DNA of 33,351 nt, taken from Candidatus Zhuqueibacterota bacterium (GTDB lineage Bacteria; Zhuqueibacterota; Zhuqueibacteria; Oceanimicrobiales; Oceanimicrobiaceae). The translations under genes and the position numbers were made by a program. Below are positions 8,298-16,563 of this stretch, piece by piece. The notes beneath the pieces are model-generated. The model ran no database searches and had not been told where the DNA came from. It was given only the letters and a program-made list of their open reading frames with translations. The stretch is from positions 1 through 33,351 of the forward strand of contig JAJDAG010000064.1 in the NCBI GenBank assembly GCA_029262005.1. The letters are read 5' to 3'. Within the stretch, counting starts at the first letter, position 1, and each line of letters starts with the position of its first letter.

Positions 8298-9449
8298 TCA
8301 AATGATTTCAAAAGCTTGTTCAAGATCTGCGATCAGATCGTCAACGTCCTCAATACCCACTGAAAGTCGCAACAAATTCGGCTGGACCTGACTCAGCGGA
8401 CCTTCCACCGAAGCCCGGTGCTCAACCAGGCTTTCAACACCACCAAGCGAGGTTGCAGATACGAATAACTTTAGCTTTGTGGCTACCGCTTTTGCTTCCG
8501 TAGCACCCCCCTTCACGCAAAGCGATAACATACCACCAAAGCCGTTGGTCATCTGGCGCCTGGCGATGACATGTCCCGGATGACTCTCAAGGCCCGGATA
8601 CAGCACCGTTTTTATCTTTGAGTGGCCCTCAAAATGCTGCGCGATTTTCAGGGCATTGCTAGAAGCGCGCTCAAATCTGATTGAAAGCGTCCGCATGCCG
8701 CGGAGTAGCAACCATGCTTCAAAGGCACCCAAAACGCCGCCAACATGTTTACGAATGAACTTGATTTCTTGCCAACGCTCGTCAGTTTCCCGGGTCACCA
8801 AAATTCCGGCGGTGACGTCACTGTGCCCGTTTAGATACTTTGTTGCTGAATGGAAGACGAGATCAGCGCCTAGCTGCAAAGCCCGTGTCGTGATTGGGGT
8901 GGAGACAGTGCAGTCCACGCCGAGAATAGCGCCGGCGTCATGGGCAGCTTCGGCTGTGTCGGCAATGTCAATAATGTCCCATGTGGGGTTGACTGGTGTC
9001 TCGATCCAGACGATGGCTGTTTTGCCGGGCTTGATTGCTTGCCGCAGAGCATTCGGGTCTGTTGCGTCAAACAGGGTCAGCCCGATGTTGTTCTTCTCGG
9101 AGATTCGCCGCAGCCAATCCTGTGCTCCGTGATACATAATTGTAGGTGCTACAATATGCTGCCCTATGTTGACAGTCTCAAAGACAGCGGTGATGGCGGC
9201 CATTCCGGAGGAGAACAGGCTGGCTTCGGCGCCACCATCAAGCTCGGCGACGAGGTGTTCAACTTGATCGTAAGTAGGATTCTGATAGCGGCTGTAGATA
9301 TAGTCGCCAATGAGTTCATAGTCGTCGCCCCGTGCAAACGTTGTTGAGGGATGGATCGGCGGCGTAACCGCGCCGGTCACGCCATCCACGAAATGTCCTG
9401 CCTGGGCAAGAATAGTGTCAAGCGAACGTCTCTTCAAATCAACCTCCAT
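8298..9449 (-). CDS. Cys/Met metabolism PLP-dependent enzyme (cystathionine gamma-synthase/lyase type)
   Basis: This 383-residue protein of the trans-sulfuration family is at the usual length. PLP contacts are visible: Tyr52 and Arg54 in 'YSRYQNPT', SSGMAA at 80-85, Asp179, and the Schiff-base Lys204 in HSATKYLNGHSD. The usual 'YGGT' active-site segment is 'MYHGAQDWL' here (residues 105-113), a variant that may change substrate choice. It acts in the cytosol on a cysteine, homocysteine or methionine derivative; synthase, beta-lyase and gamma-lyase activities cannot be told apart by eye. The racemase gene lies 63 bp upstream on the same strand, so they may be one unit. No clear ribosome-binding site precedes the ATG. 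Confidence 0.9.
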   Translation of the reverse strand: MEVDLKRRSLDTILAQAGHFVDGVTGAVTPPIHPSTTFARGDDYELIGDYIYSRYQNPTYDQVEHLVAELDGGAEASLFSSGMAAITAVFETVNIGQHIVAPTIMYHGAQDWLRRISEKNNIGLTLFDATDPNALRQAIKPGKTAIVWIETPVNPTWDIIDIADTAEAAHDAGAILGVDCTVSTPITTRALQLGADLVFHSATKYLNGHSDVTAGILVTRETDERWQEIKFIRKHVGGVLGAFEAWLLLRGMRTLSIRFERASSNALKIAQHFEGHSKIKTVLYPGLESHPGHVIARRQMTNGFGGMLSLCVKGGATEAKAVATKLKLFVSATSLGGVESLVEHRASVEGPLSQVQPNLLRLSVGIEDVDDLIADLEQAFEII

Positions 9450-9512
9450 GGGTAGGTATTATCCGTTTCCGGCATAAGGGTGGTATAATAAAGCCTCATG
9501 AACTATACTTGC

Positions 9513-10202
9513 CTATGCGTATGCTTTCTTAATAATGTCATCAGCAAGAAGATCGAGTGGGTTTATGATGGGTGTTTTCAATGTTACGTCTTTCAGAGCA
9601 ATGCCGACTTCGGTGCAGCCAGCGATAACGCAGACCGGTTTGCGGCTGGCAAGGCTGTCTATTCCGTCCAACATTTTTTGCTGGCTCGATGCCTTGTTCC
9701 CGTTGGCCTTGGCCCCCATAATGCCTTCCATGATCAGGTTCCTTTGAATATTCTCATGAGGAACAAGCAATTCAAATCCCTTCAGATACTTCTGAAATAG
9801 ATTTGTCTTAAGTGATCCGGTGGTGGCAAGCAACAAAATTGGCTGGCCTGCGGAATAATTTCTGTGAAGATGATTCGAGAGCAGTTCGATCATATTGATC
9901 ACTGGTATCGTGACAACCTTCTGAATATCGTCAAAAAAATAGTGGGCTGTGTTGCAAGCGATACCGACCATTTCAGCACCCCACTTTTCCAGCATTTGCA
10001 CCGACTCCTGCATCATTGACAGCGGCGACGGTCCATTTCCAAGAATGCAGTCAGTCCGGTCGGGGATCTGTGGGCGATTATCTACAAGCACCCGGATGTG
10101 GTCCTGATCTTTTTGAGCCGGCGTGCGATCAATTATTTTGTGCATCAATTCTACCGTAGATTTTGGTCCCATACCGCCTAAAATACCGACTGTTTTTGGC
10201 AT
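9513..10202 (-). CDS. Aspartate/glutamate racemase family protein
   Basis: This 229-residue cofactor-independent amino-acid racemase of the RacX/YgeA type begins with 'VGILGGMGPKST'. It carries the two catalytic cysteines, Cys83 in GIACNTAH and Cys196 in AGCTEVG. The two-base mechanism of the family interconverts L- and D-amino acids in the cytosol. Substrate is not readable; aspartate, glutamate and broad-specificity members all share these motifs. A GAGGA stretch lies upstream of the ATG. It precedes the trans-sulfuration gene on the same strand. Confidence 0.92.
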   Translation of the reverse strand: MPKTVGILGGMGPKSTVELMHKIIDRTPAQKDQDHIRVLVDNRPQIPDRTDCILGNGPSPLSMMQESVQMLEKWGAEMVGIACNTAHYFFDDIQKVVTIPVINMIELLSNHLHRNYSAGQPILLLATTGSLKTNLFQKYLKGFELLVPHENIQRNLIMEGIMGAKANGNKASSQQKMLDGIDSLASRKPVCVIAGCTEVGIALKDVTLKTPIINPLDLLADDIIKKAYA

Positions 10203-10323
10203 GATAGTCCGTTTCCTCTTGTTCTATCGCATCGCAACGACACGCCTATTCGCCGAAATTTCCACAGGTACGGCCAAGTCAAACTCCCTGAAGTCGCTGC
10301 CCTGGCAAAGGCTACTAAAAGAA

Positions 10324-10354
10324 AACCCCTACCCGAAATTTTCGGATAGGGGTT
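10324..10354 (-). terminator. Intrinsic terminator of the TonB-dependent receptor gene
   Basis: A long stem (AACCCCTA.CCGAA pairing with TTCGG.TAGGGGTT, one mismatch, 3-base loop) lies about 40 bp past the stop codon of the receptor. On the minus strand it is followed by TTTTCTTTT, fitting rho-independent termination. The plus-strand reading also has a short T run, so it could work in both directions. Confidence 0.85.
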
Positions 10355-10391
10355 CTTTTGAGCAAAGCTGTAATAACGACTTTACAACCGA

Positions 10392-13013
10392 TTAGAAATT
10401 GTATATTACACGCAAATAAGCCATACCACCAAGATAGCCGATTGGCGTCCGGCGGGGGTAAGGCATACCTTGAGATAGACGAGTATCGATTTTAGTTGGA
10501 TACTGGTTGAGTAGATTGTTTGCACCACCGATCACAGTGATATTATTCGCAAGCGGGTAGCTTACTTCCAAGTCGAGCAGCATTGCAGCGTCAACGTCCT
10601 CGCGGGGGCCGCTCTCATCTCTGGTTGAGCCATAGAAATTACCACGGAGCGTTGTGCCGATTTTGCCAAACTTCTGATTCAGAGTCACCGTGGCACGGTG
10701 TTTCGGTAGGTTATTCTCGAGATTGAAAACACCCTGATCACTCACCGGGTTGACGTCATTGACTTGGGTCTGCTTAACCACTTCAGTGTTGTTGTAATTG
10801 TAAGCAAGGCTAACGTCTGTATTGCGGGAGCCATTCCAGGTCGCTACCAAATCGAAACCCCTTGTTTTGGTCTCAAGCGAGTTGGTGTAGAAAGCGATTT
10901 GTGCAAAGCTAGGATTTCCGTCTATTACGATATTACGTGATTTTACGATGCGGTCACTTACTTCAATCTGATAGACATCGGCGCTAAATCTCAGAGATTC
11001 ATTGGGGTTTGCAGCTATACCAATGCTGATATTGACTGCTTCTTCCGGGGTAAGCGCTTTGCCGCCAAACTGCTGAGCAAGAGTGGAAGTCGGACTGATC
11101 GTGCCTTCTTGAGTCTGTTCTTGGGTGATACCGTCGAAGGTAGTAACAATAGTCGTGACGTTGGCTTGACCAGGGCTTGGTACCCGAAAGCCAGTCGATA
11201 CTGCACCACGCACAACAAAGCCTTCAGACACGTTATAGCGGCCCGCGACCTTAAAGTCGTCAGTCGTTCCAAACTCCTTGTAATCTTCATGACGAAGAGC
11301 AAGCTGCAGCAACAGATCTTCGCTGGCATCCCATTCTGCATCAACATACGTTGCCCAGTTTTCGCTTACAAAGTCATTAGCAAAGTTCGGGTTCGTGCCA
11401 GCCATGCCATTAGCTCCGACACCTGGACTTGTGTAGTTTGCACCGGTGGCCGGATCAATCAAATCACCTACGCGAGCGTAAGGGCCGGCATTCCATGATT
11501 GCTCATCACCTGCAAACATGGTATAGGTTTCCTGACGCCATTCCGCGCCACCAGCAATATTAAGGTTGCTACTAACGGCATAGGAAAGGTCAAGGTTGAA
11601 GTTAAGATTTTCTTGCTTTAAATCACCCGGATGGAAGTCACGTTGTGAATCGGGTCCGTAGGACCCGTTCAAAGAACCGAGGAGTAAATAGTCGAGACGG
11701 TTTGAGCCGTAACTCGTGCTCACGTCATAAACCAGGCCATTGTCAAAATTGCCCTTCAGGCCTGCTACTGCGCCCAAATCTGTTTGATCTCCTTCCAATT
11801 GAGGCGTAAAGCCTGCCGGCAAGTCATTAGCCCAACTGAAGGGAGCCGAGTTAGCATTATTTGGGTCAGACGGCATTGTCTGCAAGTCTTTATTGCCTGG
11901 GTCACGATAGAAAAAACTGTACCGACCATAGGTGTCCGCATAATTACCAAATGAGTAAAGTTGTGCTTTTTGGTTCAACTGGATGCCAGCATTCCAAACG
12001 CCACGAAAACCGTTGGTTTTGGGACGGCCCCAATTCATGGCAGGATCTTTCGCGCCAACAACTCCGATAGCATCAAAATCTTGACCGCCGCGCGAGAGTT
12101 CCGGGCTGGTGGAATATTCACCAGTAATGTTAAGAAAACCCTTGCTGGTAAGGGGTAACCCGACATTAACGGCGACCTTATTTTCGTTCTCGCCTTCATA
12201 CCACACACCGCTCTGGGCCTGGACTTCTATGCCGTCGGATGCGTCTTTTAAAATGAAATTCATTACGCCGGCAATAGCATCCGACCCGTACTGGGCTGAG
12301 GCACCATCACGCAATACTTCAAGATTTTTTAGAGCAAGGCCTGGAATGTGGCCAATGTCAGCAGCTTGGGCGCCAACATTCATTGCCGCACCGAAATGCG
12401 AAATTAATGCAGAGCGATGGCGACGCTTGGAGTTAACCAGAATCAGAACTTCGTCTGGGGGAAGACCACGCAGGGATGTAGGCCGTACAAAAGCAGCGCC
12501 ATCACCAGTCAGCGGCGTAGCGGCGAAAGACGGTACAACATTCTTCAATGTTTCTGTCATATCACCATTGCCTTGACGTTCCAGCATCAGGCCGCTAAAG
12601 TTATCGATTGGCACAGGAGACTGAATTGCCGTCCGGCCTCTGTTGCGTGTACCTGTCACTAAAATGTCATTCATCGACAGGACATCTTCCTCCAACAGGA
12701 AGTTAATAGTCACTGTCTCGCCGGAAACAACTTGCACTTCTTTTTCTGCAGTGCTGTAACCGATGAAACTGGCTCTCACCGTGTAAGTGCCAGGTTCAAC
12801 AACCATACTATACGTACCATCGCTACTTACGCTTGAACCTCTCAACGTTCCAGCAATGGTGACATTGGCGCCCGCTAATACGCCTTCAGTTTCGGTGCTA
12901 GAGACTGTGCCTACGATCGTGCCTTTGTCTTGTGCTAATAGAGCAGAAGCAATCAGGCTGAAGCAAGCCAGGGCGGTTGTCATTGTCTTGAATTTCGTCG
13001 CTTTTTTCCTCAT
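10392..13013 (-). CDS. TonB-dependent outer-membrane receptor with N-terminal regulatory-like domain
   Basis: The protein has 873 residues. A signal peptide occupies about residues 1-27 (basic start, hydrophobic core, cut after ALLA). Residues ~31-106 form a carboxypeptidase-regulatory-like beta domain (GTIVGTV, GTYTVRASFIGY). The plug domain follows, with 'DILVTGTRNRGR' near 116 as a possible TonB-box region, 'LRGLPPDEVLILVN' and 'VLRDGASAQYGSDAIAGVMNF'. The remainder is a 22-strand-type barrel rich in aromatic and polar alternation, ending in '...YLRVIYNF' with the C-terminal Phe typical of outer-membrane insertion. It should import a scarce nutrient using TonB energy; the ligand is unknown. 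AGGAGG precedes the ATG, and a strong terminator follows. A secreted-protein gene is transcribed divergently. Confidence 0.95.
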   Translation of the reverse strand: MRKKATKFKTMTTALACFSLIASALLAQDKGTIVGTVSSTETEGVLAGANVTIAGTLRGSSVSSDGTYSMVVEPGTYTVRASFIGYSTAEKEVQVVSGETVTINFLLEEDVLSMNDILVTGTRNRGRTAIQSPVPIDNFSGLMLERQGNGDMTETLKNVVPSFAATPLTGDGAAFVRPTSLRGLPPDEVLILVNSKRRHRSALISHFGAAMNVGAQAADIGHIPGLALKNLEVLRDGASAQYGSDAIAGVMNFILKDASDGIEVQAQSGVWYEGENENKVAVNVGLPLTSKGFLNITGEYSTSPELSRGGQDFDAIGVVGAKDPAMNWGRPKTNGFRGVWNAGIQLNQKAQLYSFGNYADTYGRYSFFYRDPGNKDLQTMPSDPNNANSAPFSWANDLPAGFTPQLEGDQTDLGAVAGLKGNFDNGLVYDVSTSYGSNRLDYLLLGSLNGSYGPDSQRDFHPGDLKQENLNFNLDLSYAVSSNLNIAGGAEWRQETYTMFAGDEQSWNAGPYARVGDLIDPATGANYTSPGVGANGMAGTNPNFANDFVSENWATYVDAEWDASEDLLLQLALRHEDYKEFGTTDDFKVAGRYNVSEGFVVRGAVSTGFRVPSPGQANVTTIVTTFDGITQEQTQEGTISPTSTLAQQFGGKALTPEEAVNISIGIAANPNESLRFSADVYQIEVSDRIVKSRNIVIDGNPSFAQIAFYTNSLETKTRGFDLVATWNGSRNTDVSLAYNYNNTEVVKQTQVNDVNPVSDQGVFNLENNLPKHRATVTLNQKFGKIGTTLRGNFYGSTRDESGPREDVDAAMLLDLEVSYPLANNITVIGGANNLLNQYPTKIDTRLSQGMPYPRRTPIGYLGGMAYLRVIYNF

Positions 13014-13490
13014 AAAGTTTTCCTCCTAAAATGATGATTATACAAGAGACAGTTTCGATTCGATATTGAATCGGCCTGCTGATTCAGTGCTTATATCACC
13101 TCCTTTTCGATGTTTTCTGTCAATCTGTACTCGCATGTTTAATGAGGCAATTTCAGTTTAAGCGCCAGGAAGTCAAACACATTGGAATTTCATTTCAAGC
13201 AATTGCTCGAAAATTTGACTGACAAATCAAGTTGAAGTCAGTTTGTGAAATGGGTGGCGAGATTGATTTGAAAAGAATTAAAAAAAGTATATGAATTTAT
13301 ATTCCAACTGTCAAGCGAAATGTGTTTGAGCAAAGTTTGTTCCATTTTAAAACAGTAAAGAAAAATTCATCCCAAATTTAGAGTATTTTGCTACAAGGAT
13401 TTAAAGAATCTTAACGGATTGTTCGATATGTTTCTCAGTTGCATTATTTTTTTAGAAACAGATTATTTATTTACCGTTCATGGAGGAATC
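13014..13490. promoter_or_regulatory. AT-rich divergent intergenic region
   Basis: This gap of about 477 bp lies between the TonB receptor (minus) and the secreted protein (plus). It is markedly A+T-rich and must hold both promoters. I could not find a convincing -35/-10 pair with normal spacing on either strand. Ribosome-binding sites are clear on both sides: AGGAGG for the receptor and TGGAGGA at 13481-13487 for the plus-strand gene. Confidence 0.5.
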
Positions 13491-14432
13491 ATGAATCTTA
13501 GACTGGTTTTTGCCGCCACCATTGCTGCTGTTTTCATGCTGCCGGGACCCGGTGTTTCCGGAAACAAGAAGGCCCCGCTTCCCGCCACAGCGCCGTTTGA
13601 ATCAGTCGGTGATGGGCCAATCCATTACGTCGATTATTCGAATTTTCAGGGTATTGATAGTCAAACCTACGTTGAATTCTACATTCAAGTGGGCTATAAT
13701 GATTTGCAATTCATTAAAAAGGATCGCCAGTTTGAAGCGGGCTATGAACTGGCGTTTGCCGTCCTTGCAGACAAGGGTGATACGCTTGAGAGTCACAAAA
13801 TCCGCGATATTTTTCAGGTCAATACATTTGATGAAACCGTGAACAAAAAGAAAGCGCGCGTTTCATTGATGGCCTTTTCATTCGCGCCGGGCCGCTACAA
13901 GCTTAGAACAACGCTTACCGATGTTGAAACGAACAAAGCGACTGACGTTGAACAATTTTTCGAAGCGCGCAATCTTGATAAAGATAGTTTGATGGTCAGT
14001 GACGTCCAACTCAGCCAGAATATCAAGCCGGCTGAAGCCGGTCAGGCGTATGTCAAAAACAAGCGCTACATCGAGCCCAATCCGATTCGCACTTTTGGTC
14101 ACGGCATGCATGATATTTGTCTCTATTTTGAGGTGTACAATCTCATGAGTGGGTGTGAGGACAATTATACAAACTATGTTTCTCATTTTATCATTCACAA
14201 TGAAGAGGGACGGAAGTATGCGCATGTCAAGCGCCTGCACCCGAAACCAGGCAACACATCCGCTCACAGCATCCGGTTTCCGGTTGATCATTTTCTACAA
14301 GGTAAATATAAGTTGACGCTCAAGATTGTCTGTGAAGATACCGGCCGGGAGGTGGAGACCACAACGGCATTCACTGTATTTGACAGCCCCGTCGCTATTA
14401 GCACGCTTGATTACCACGAATTTTATAAATAA
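13491..14432 (+). CDS. Secreted beta-rich protein resembling the N-terminal half of GWxTD proteins
   Basis: The protein has 313 residues from the ATG at 13491. This start is chosen because TGGAGGA lies 4 bases upstream and a signal peptide (residues 1-24, MNLRLVFAATIAAVF then GVSG) follows at once; the frame extends 24 codons further up without a ribosome-binding site. Features such as 'HYVDYSNF', 'VEFYIQVGYNDLQF', 'FAPGRYKLRTTLTDVETN' and 'LMVSDVQLSQNI...IEPNPIRTFG' recall the paired beta-sandwich region in front of the GWxTD domain. The GWxTD domain itself is absent; the protein ends soon after a second 'GKYKLTLKIVCEDTGREV' sandwich. It is probably periplasmic or surface-associated, of unknown role. 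Family assignment is from memory of the pattern. Confidence 0.7.
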   Translation: MNLRLVFAATIAAVFMLPGPGVSGNKKAPLPATAPFESVGDGPIHYVDYSNFQGIDSQTYVEFYIQVGYNDLQFIKKDRQFEAGYELAFAVLADKGDTLESHKIRDIFQVNTFDETVNKKKARVSLMAFSFAPGRYKLRTTLTDVETNKATDVEQFFEARNLDKDSLMVSDVQLSQNIKPAEAGQAYVKNKRYIEPNPIRTFGHGMHDICLYFEVYNLMSGCEDNYTNYVSHFIIHNEEGRKYAHVKRLHPKPGNTSAHSIRFPVDHFLQGKYKLTLKIVCEDTGREVETTTAFTVFDSPVAISTLDYHEFYK

Positions 14433-14463
14433 TCCTCACAAAATTAGCCAAAGTCAAAGCTGG

Positions 14464-14506
14464 AAGGGTTTTCGCGTCTACCGGGATGCGGAAACCCTTT
14501 TGTTTT
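14464..14506 (+). terminator. Intrinsic terminator of the secreted-protein gene
   Basis: AAGGGTTTTCGC pairs with GCGGAAACCCTT around a loop of about 12 bases, followed by TTGTTTTT. It lies about 30 bp past the stop codon at 14432. The 14433-14667 gap holds nothing else recognisable. Confidence 0.85.
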
Positions 14507-14667
14507 TATGCGTTGTTGCCACGGACTTGATTGTTTCTGAGGTGATCTTTAAACAGTGAGCTGGCAGTTAACCTGTTGCGTTAGCCAGGTGAAAACCCCT
14601 TGACTTTCTACTCATATTTTTTTAGCATTACGCAGCCATAATCCTGGAAATTTACTCTGGAACTGAA

Positions 14668-15456
14668 ATGAAGCTCGAATTCATAGGGAAGAGAGCCGTT
14701 GTTTGTGGTAGCTCACAGGGCATCGGTCGAGCCATCGCAATTGAGTTGGCCGGCTTAGGCGCCGGCGTGACTCTTGTTGCCAGAAACGAAAAGGCGCTTA
14801 ACGCTGTCCGGCTGGAACTTGACACCAAGGCCAAACAAGTTCACTCTGTTATTGTCGCCGATTTTACCAAGGTAGCTCTTTTGAAGGAAAAAATAGGCAG
14901 ATACGTGAAAAAAAACGAGCCTGCCCATATTCTTGTTAATAATACCGGGGGGCCGCCGCCAGGCAAGGCTGCTGAGGCTGACCCGGAAGCGTTCCTGCAG
15001 GCTTTTTCTAATCATTTGATTTGTAATCAAATACTGCTTCAAGCACTGCTACCGGGAATGAAAGCAGAATCCTACGGTCGAGTCATCAACATTATTTCGA
15101 CTTCAGTGAAACAGCCTATTCCCGGGCTTGGTGTTTCCAACACAACGCGTGGCGCTGTTGCCGGTTGGGCAAAAACACTGGCTGATGAACTTGGGCCGTT
15201 TGGCATCACTGTGAACAATGTTCTGCCTGGTTTTACAGAAACAGCCAGACTCGACGCTTTGCTCGCGGGCAAGGCGAAAGAGACGGGTGTGGAGGTGGCG
15301 CAACTTGTTGAGCAACTGCGTGCTGAAATTCCGGCTCGACGTTTTGCCAGGCCGGAAGAGTTGGCTTATGCGGTCGCTTTTTTAGCCTCTCCGGCCGCTG
15401 CTTATATAAATGGCATTAACCTGCCAGTCGATGGCGGGCGGACTCTTTCCTTGTAA
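14668..15456 (+). CDS. Atypical SDR-family protein lacking the catalytic Tyr/Lys
   Basis: This 262-residue SDR fold has the cofactor loop CGSSQGIG at 13-20, NNTGG at 91-95, serines near 144-146 and a C-terminal 'PVDGGRTLSL'. At the place of the YxxxK motif it reads SNTTR (157-161), so Tyr is Ser and Lys is Arg. A subgroup of bacterial FabG-like SDRs is known that does not match the catalytic tetrad, and the 'NNTGGPPPG' and 'VKQPIPGLGVSN' segments fit it. It may be a reductase with a different mechanism or a binding protein. It sits alone between terminated or spaced genes. Confidence 0.88.
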   Translation: MKLEFIGKRAVVCGSSQGIGRAIAIELAGLGAGVTLVARNEKALNAVRLELDTKAKQVHSVIVADFTKVALLKEKIGRYVKKNEPAHILVNNTGGPPPGKAAEADPEAFLQAFSNHLICNQILLQALLPGMKAESYGRVINIISTSVKQPIPGLGVSNTTRGAVAGWAKTLADELGPFGITVNNVLPGFTETARLDALLAGKAKETGVEVAQLVEQLRAEIPARRFARPEELAYAVAFLASPAAAYINGINLPVDGGRTLSL

Positions 15457-15736
15457 AGCATACTCAAAGCTTGGCGTTCACTTGTTTGGGCGGTCGTGGT
15501 GAGATTTTTCATTCACACCAGGGGCAAAAAGTGTTCTGAGTAATCAAGTGATTTTGGAATTGCCATTTGTGATTAAGGATGAGTTTTAATATATTTGTGT
15601 TCACAGGTTTTTCTTGAGCTATTGAAAGGAGAAACATTTCATGTGGTCCATTTAATTTCAAGGAAATGCAGTGAGTTTTTCTTGTAAATAGGCGTTGAGG
15701 TTTTTAGAATTAAAATAACATTGAAGCGAGGTAATC
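15457..15736. other. 280-bp intergenic gap
   Basis: Between the atypical SDR and the Trm112-like gene I see A+T-rich sequence without repeat, hairpin or reading frame of note. It presumably carries the promoter for the following genes. Confidence 0.5.
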
Positions 15737-16003
15737 ATGGCAATTGACAAGGAACTGTTGGACATTCTTTGCTGTCCGGAAGAAAAAACCGAACTCAAAG
15801 TACTTAACAAGGAACGCATCTCTAAGGTTAATCAGAAGATTGCCGAGGGTCAAATTAAATTCAAGGATGGTGAGCTGATTGAACAGCCGTTGCAGGAAGC
15901 GCTCATCACGGTGGATGAAAAGACCATTTATCGGGTCGATGACGAAATCCCCATCATGTTGATTGAGATGGCCATCCCAACAGCGCAGTTGGGAGAATTT
16001 TAG
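15737..16003 (+). CDS. Trm112-like small protein
   Basis: This 88-residue protein begins 'MAIDKELLDILCCPEEKTEL' and ends with 'YRVDDEIPIMLIEMA', the two ends of the Trm112/UPF0434 fold (LL.iL.CP... and Y.i.dGIP.ml.eeA). Most relatives have paired cysteines for zinc; here only the C12-C13 pair is visible, so zinc binding is doubtful. The middle carries a charged insert of about 25 residues. In other organisms Trm112 activates tRNA and protein methyltransferases; in bacteria the role is unclear. A GAGG stretch precedes the ATG. SufE follows 47 bp downstream. Confidence 0.8.
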   Translation: MAIDKELLDILCCPEEKTELKVLNKERISKVNQKIAEGQIKFKDGELIEQPLQEALITVDEKTIYRVDDEIPIMLIEMAIPTAQLGEF

Positions 16004-16050
16004 AATCGATTTTATGTATCTAATCCGCACTTTTGGAGAGCTGAAATTCA

Positions 16051-16485
16051 ATGGCAACAATTGAAGAAGCGATAAACAATCTTGCTGCCAATATGAGTTT
16101 GCTGGAGCCAATGGATCGCATTGAGTATCTTATTGACATCGGCAAGAAGGCAGAAGGTCTTCCCTCTGAGCTAAAAACAGATGGGAACAAGGTATATGGT
16201 TGCGCTTCTGAAACCTGGCTCGCAGTAGATGATACCGATGATAAAGTCACGATTGTGACTGACTCAGATGCTTTCATTGTTAAGGGTATGCTACAGTTGC
16301 TTGAACGTTGCTTTAATGGTCATACCCGAAATGACATCATTGCTGTAAATGGTCAGAACATCCTTAATAAAATCGGGCTTGGCGGCTCCATTTCAAACCG
16401 ACGGATGAATGGTTTTGCCAGCGCCATACAAATGGTTCAGACGCGACTGCGAAAAAGTTTGGAAGCTGATGGTCAGGCTGTCTGA
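16051..16485 (+). CDS. sufE: SufE-family sulfur acceptor for Fe-S cluster assembly
   Basis: The protein has 144 residues, the usual SufE length. The active cysteine is Cys51 in 'KVYGCASETWL', the same motif and position as in E. coli SufE, where it takes the persulfide from the cysteine desulfurase SufS. 'NGFASAIQMVQTRL' near the C-terminus is also typical. It acts in the cytosol. No sufS or sufBCD is in the window, so its partner lies elsewhere; CsdE is the alternative name for the same fold. Confidence 0.92.
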   Translation: MATIEEAINNLAANMSLLEPMDRIEYLIDIGKKAEGLPSELKTDGNKVYGCASETWLAVDDTDDKVTIVTDSDAFIVKGMLQLLERCFNGHTRNDIIAVNGQNILNKIGLGGSISNRRMNGFASAIQMVQTRLRKSLEADGQAV

Positions 16486-16563
16486 ATTGGCTTTTTACCA
16501 GCGAAATAGGTCAATTTTTTCTGCTAAGAACAAGGCGTTGCTGCTGACCGGCAGGACGGTTTT

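Noticed and set aside
13419-13490. Earlier ATG starts of the secreted protein
   Set aside because: They lack a ribosome-binding site and would bury the signal peptide; TGGAGGA precedes the ATG at 13491.
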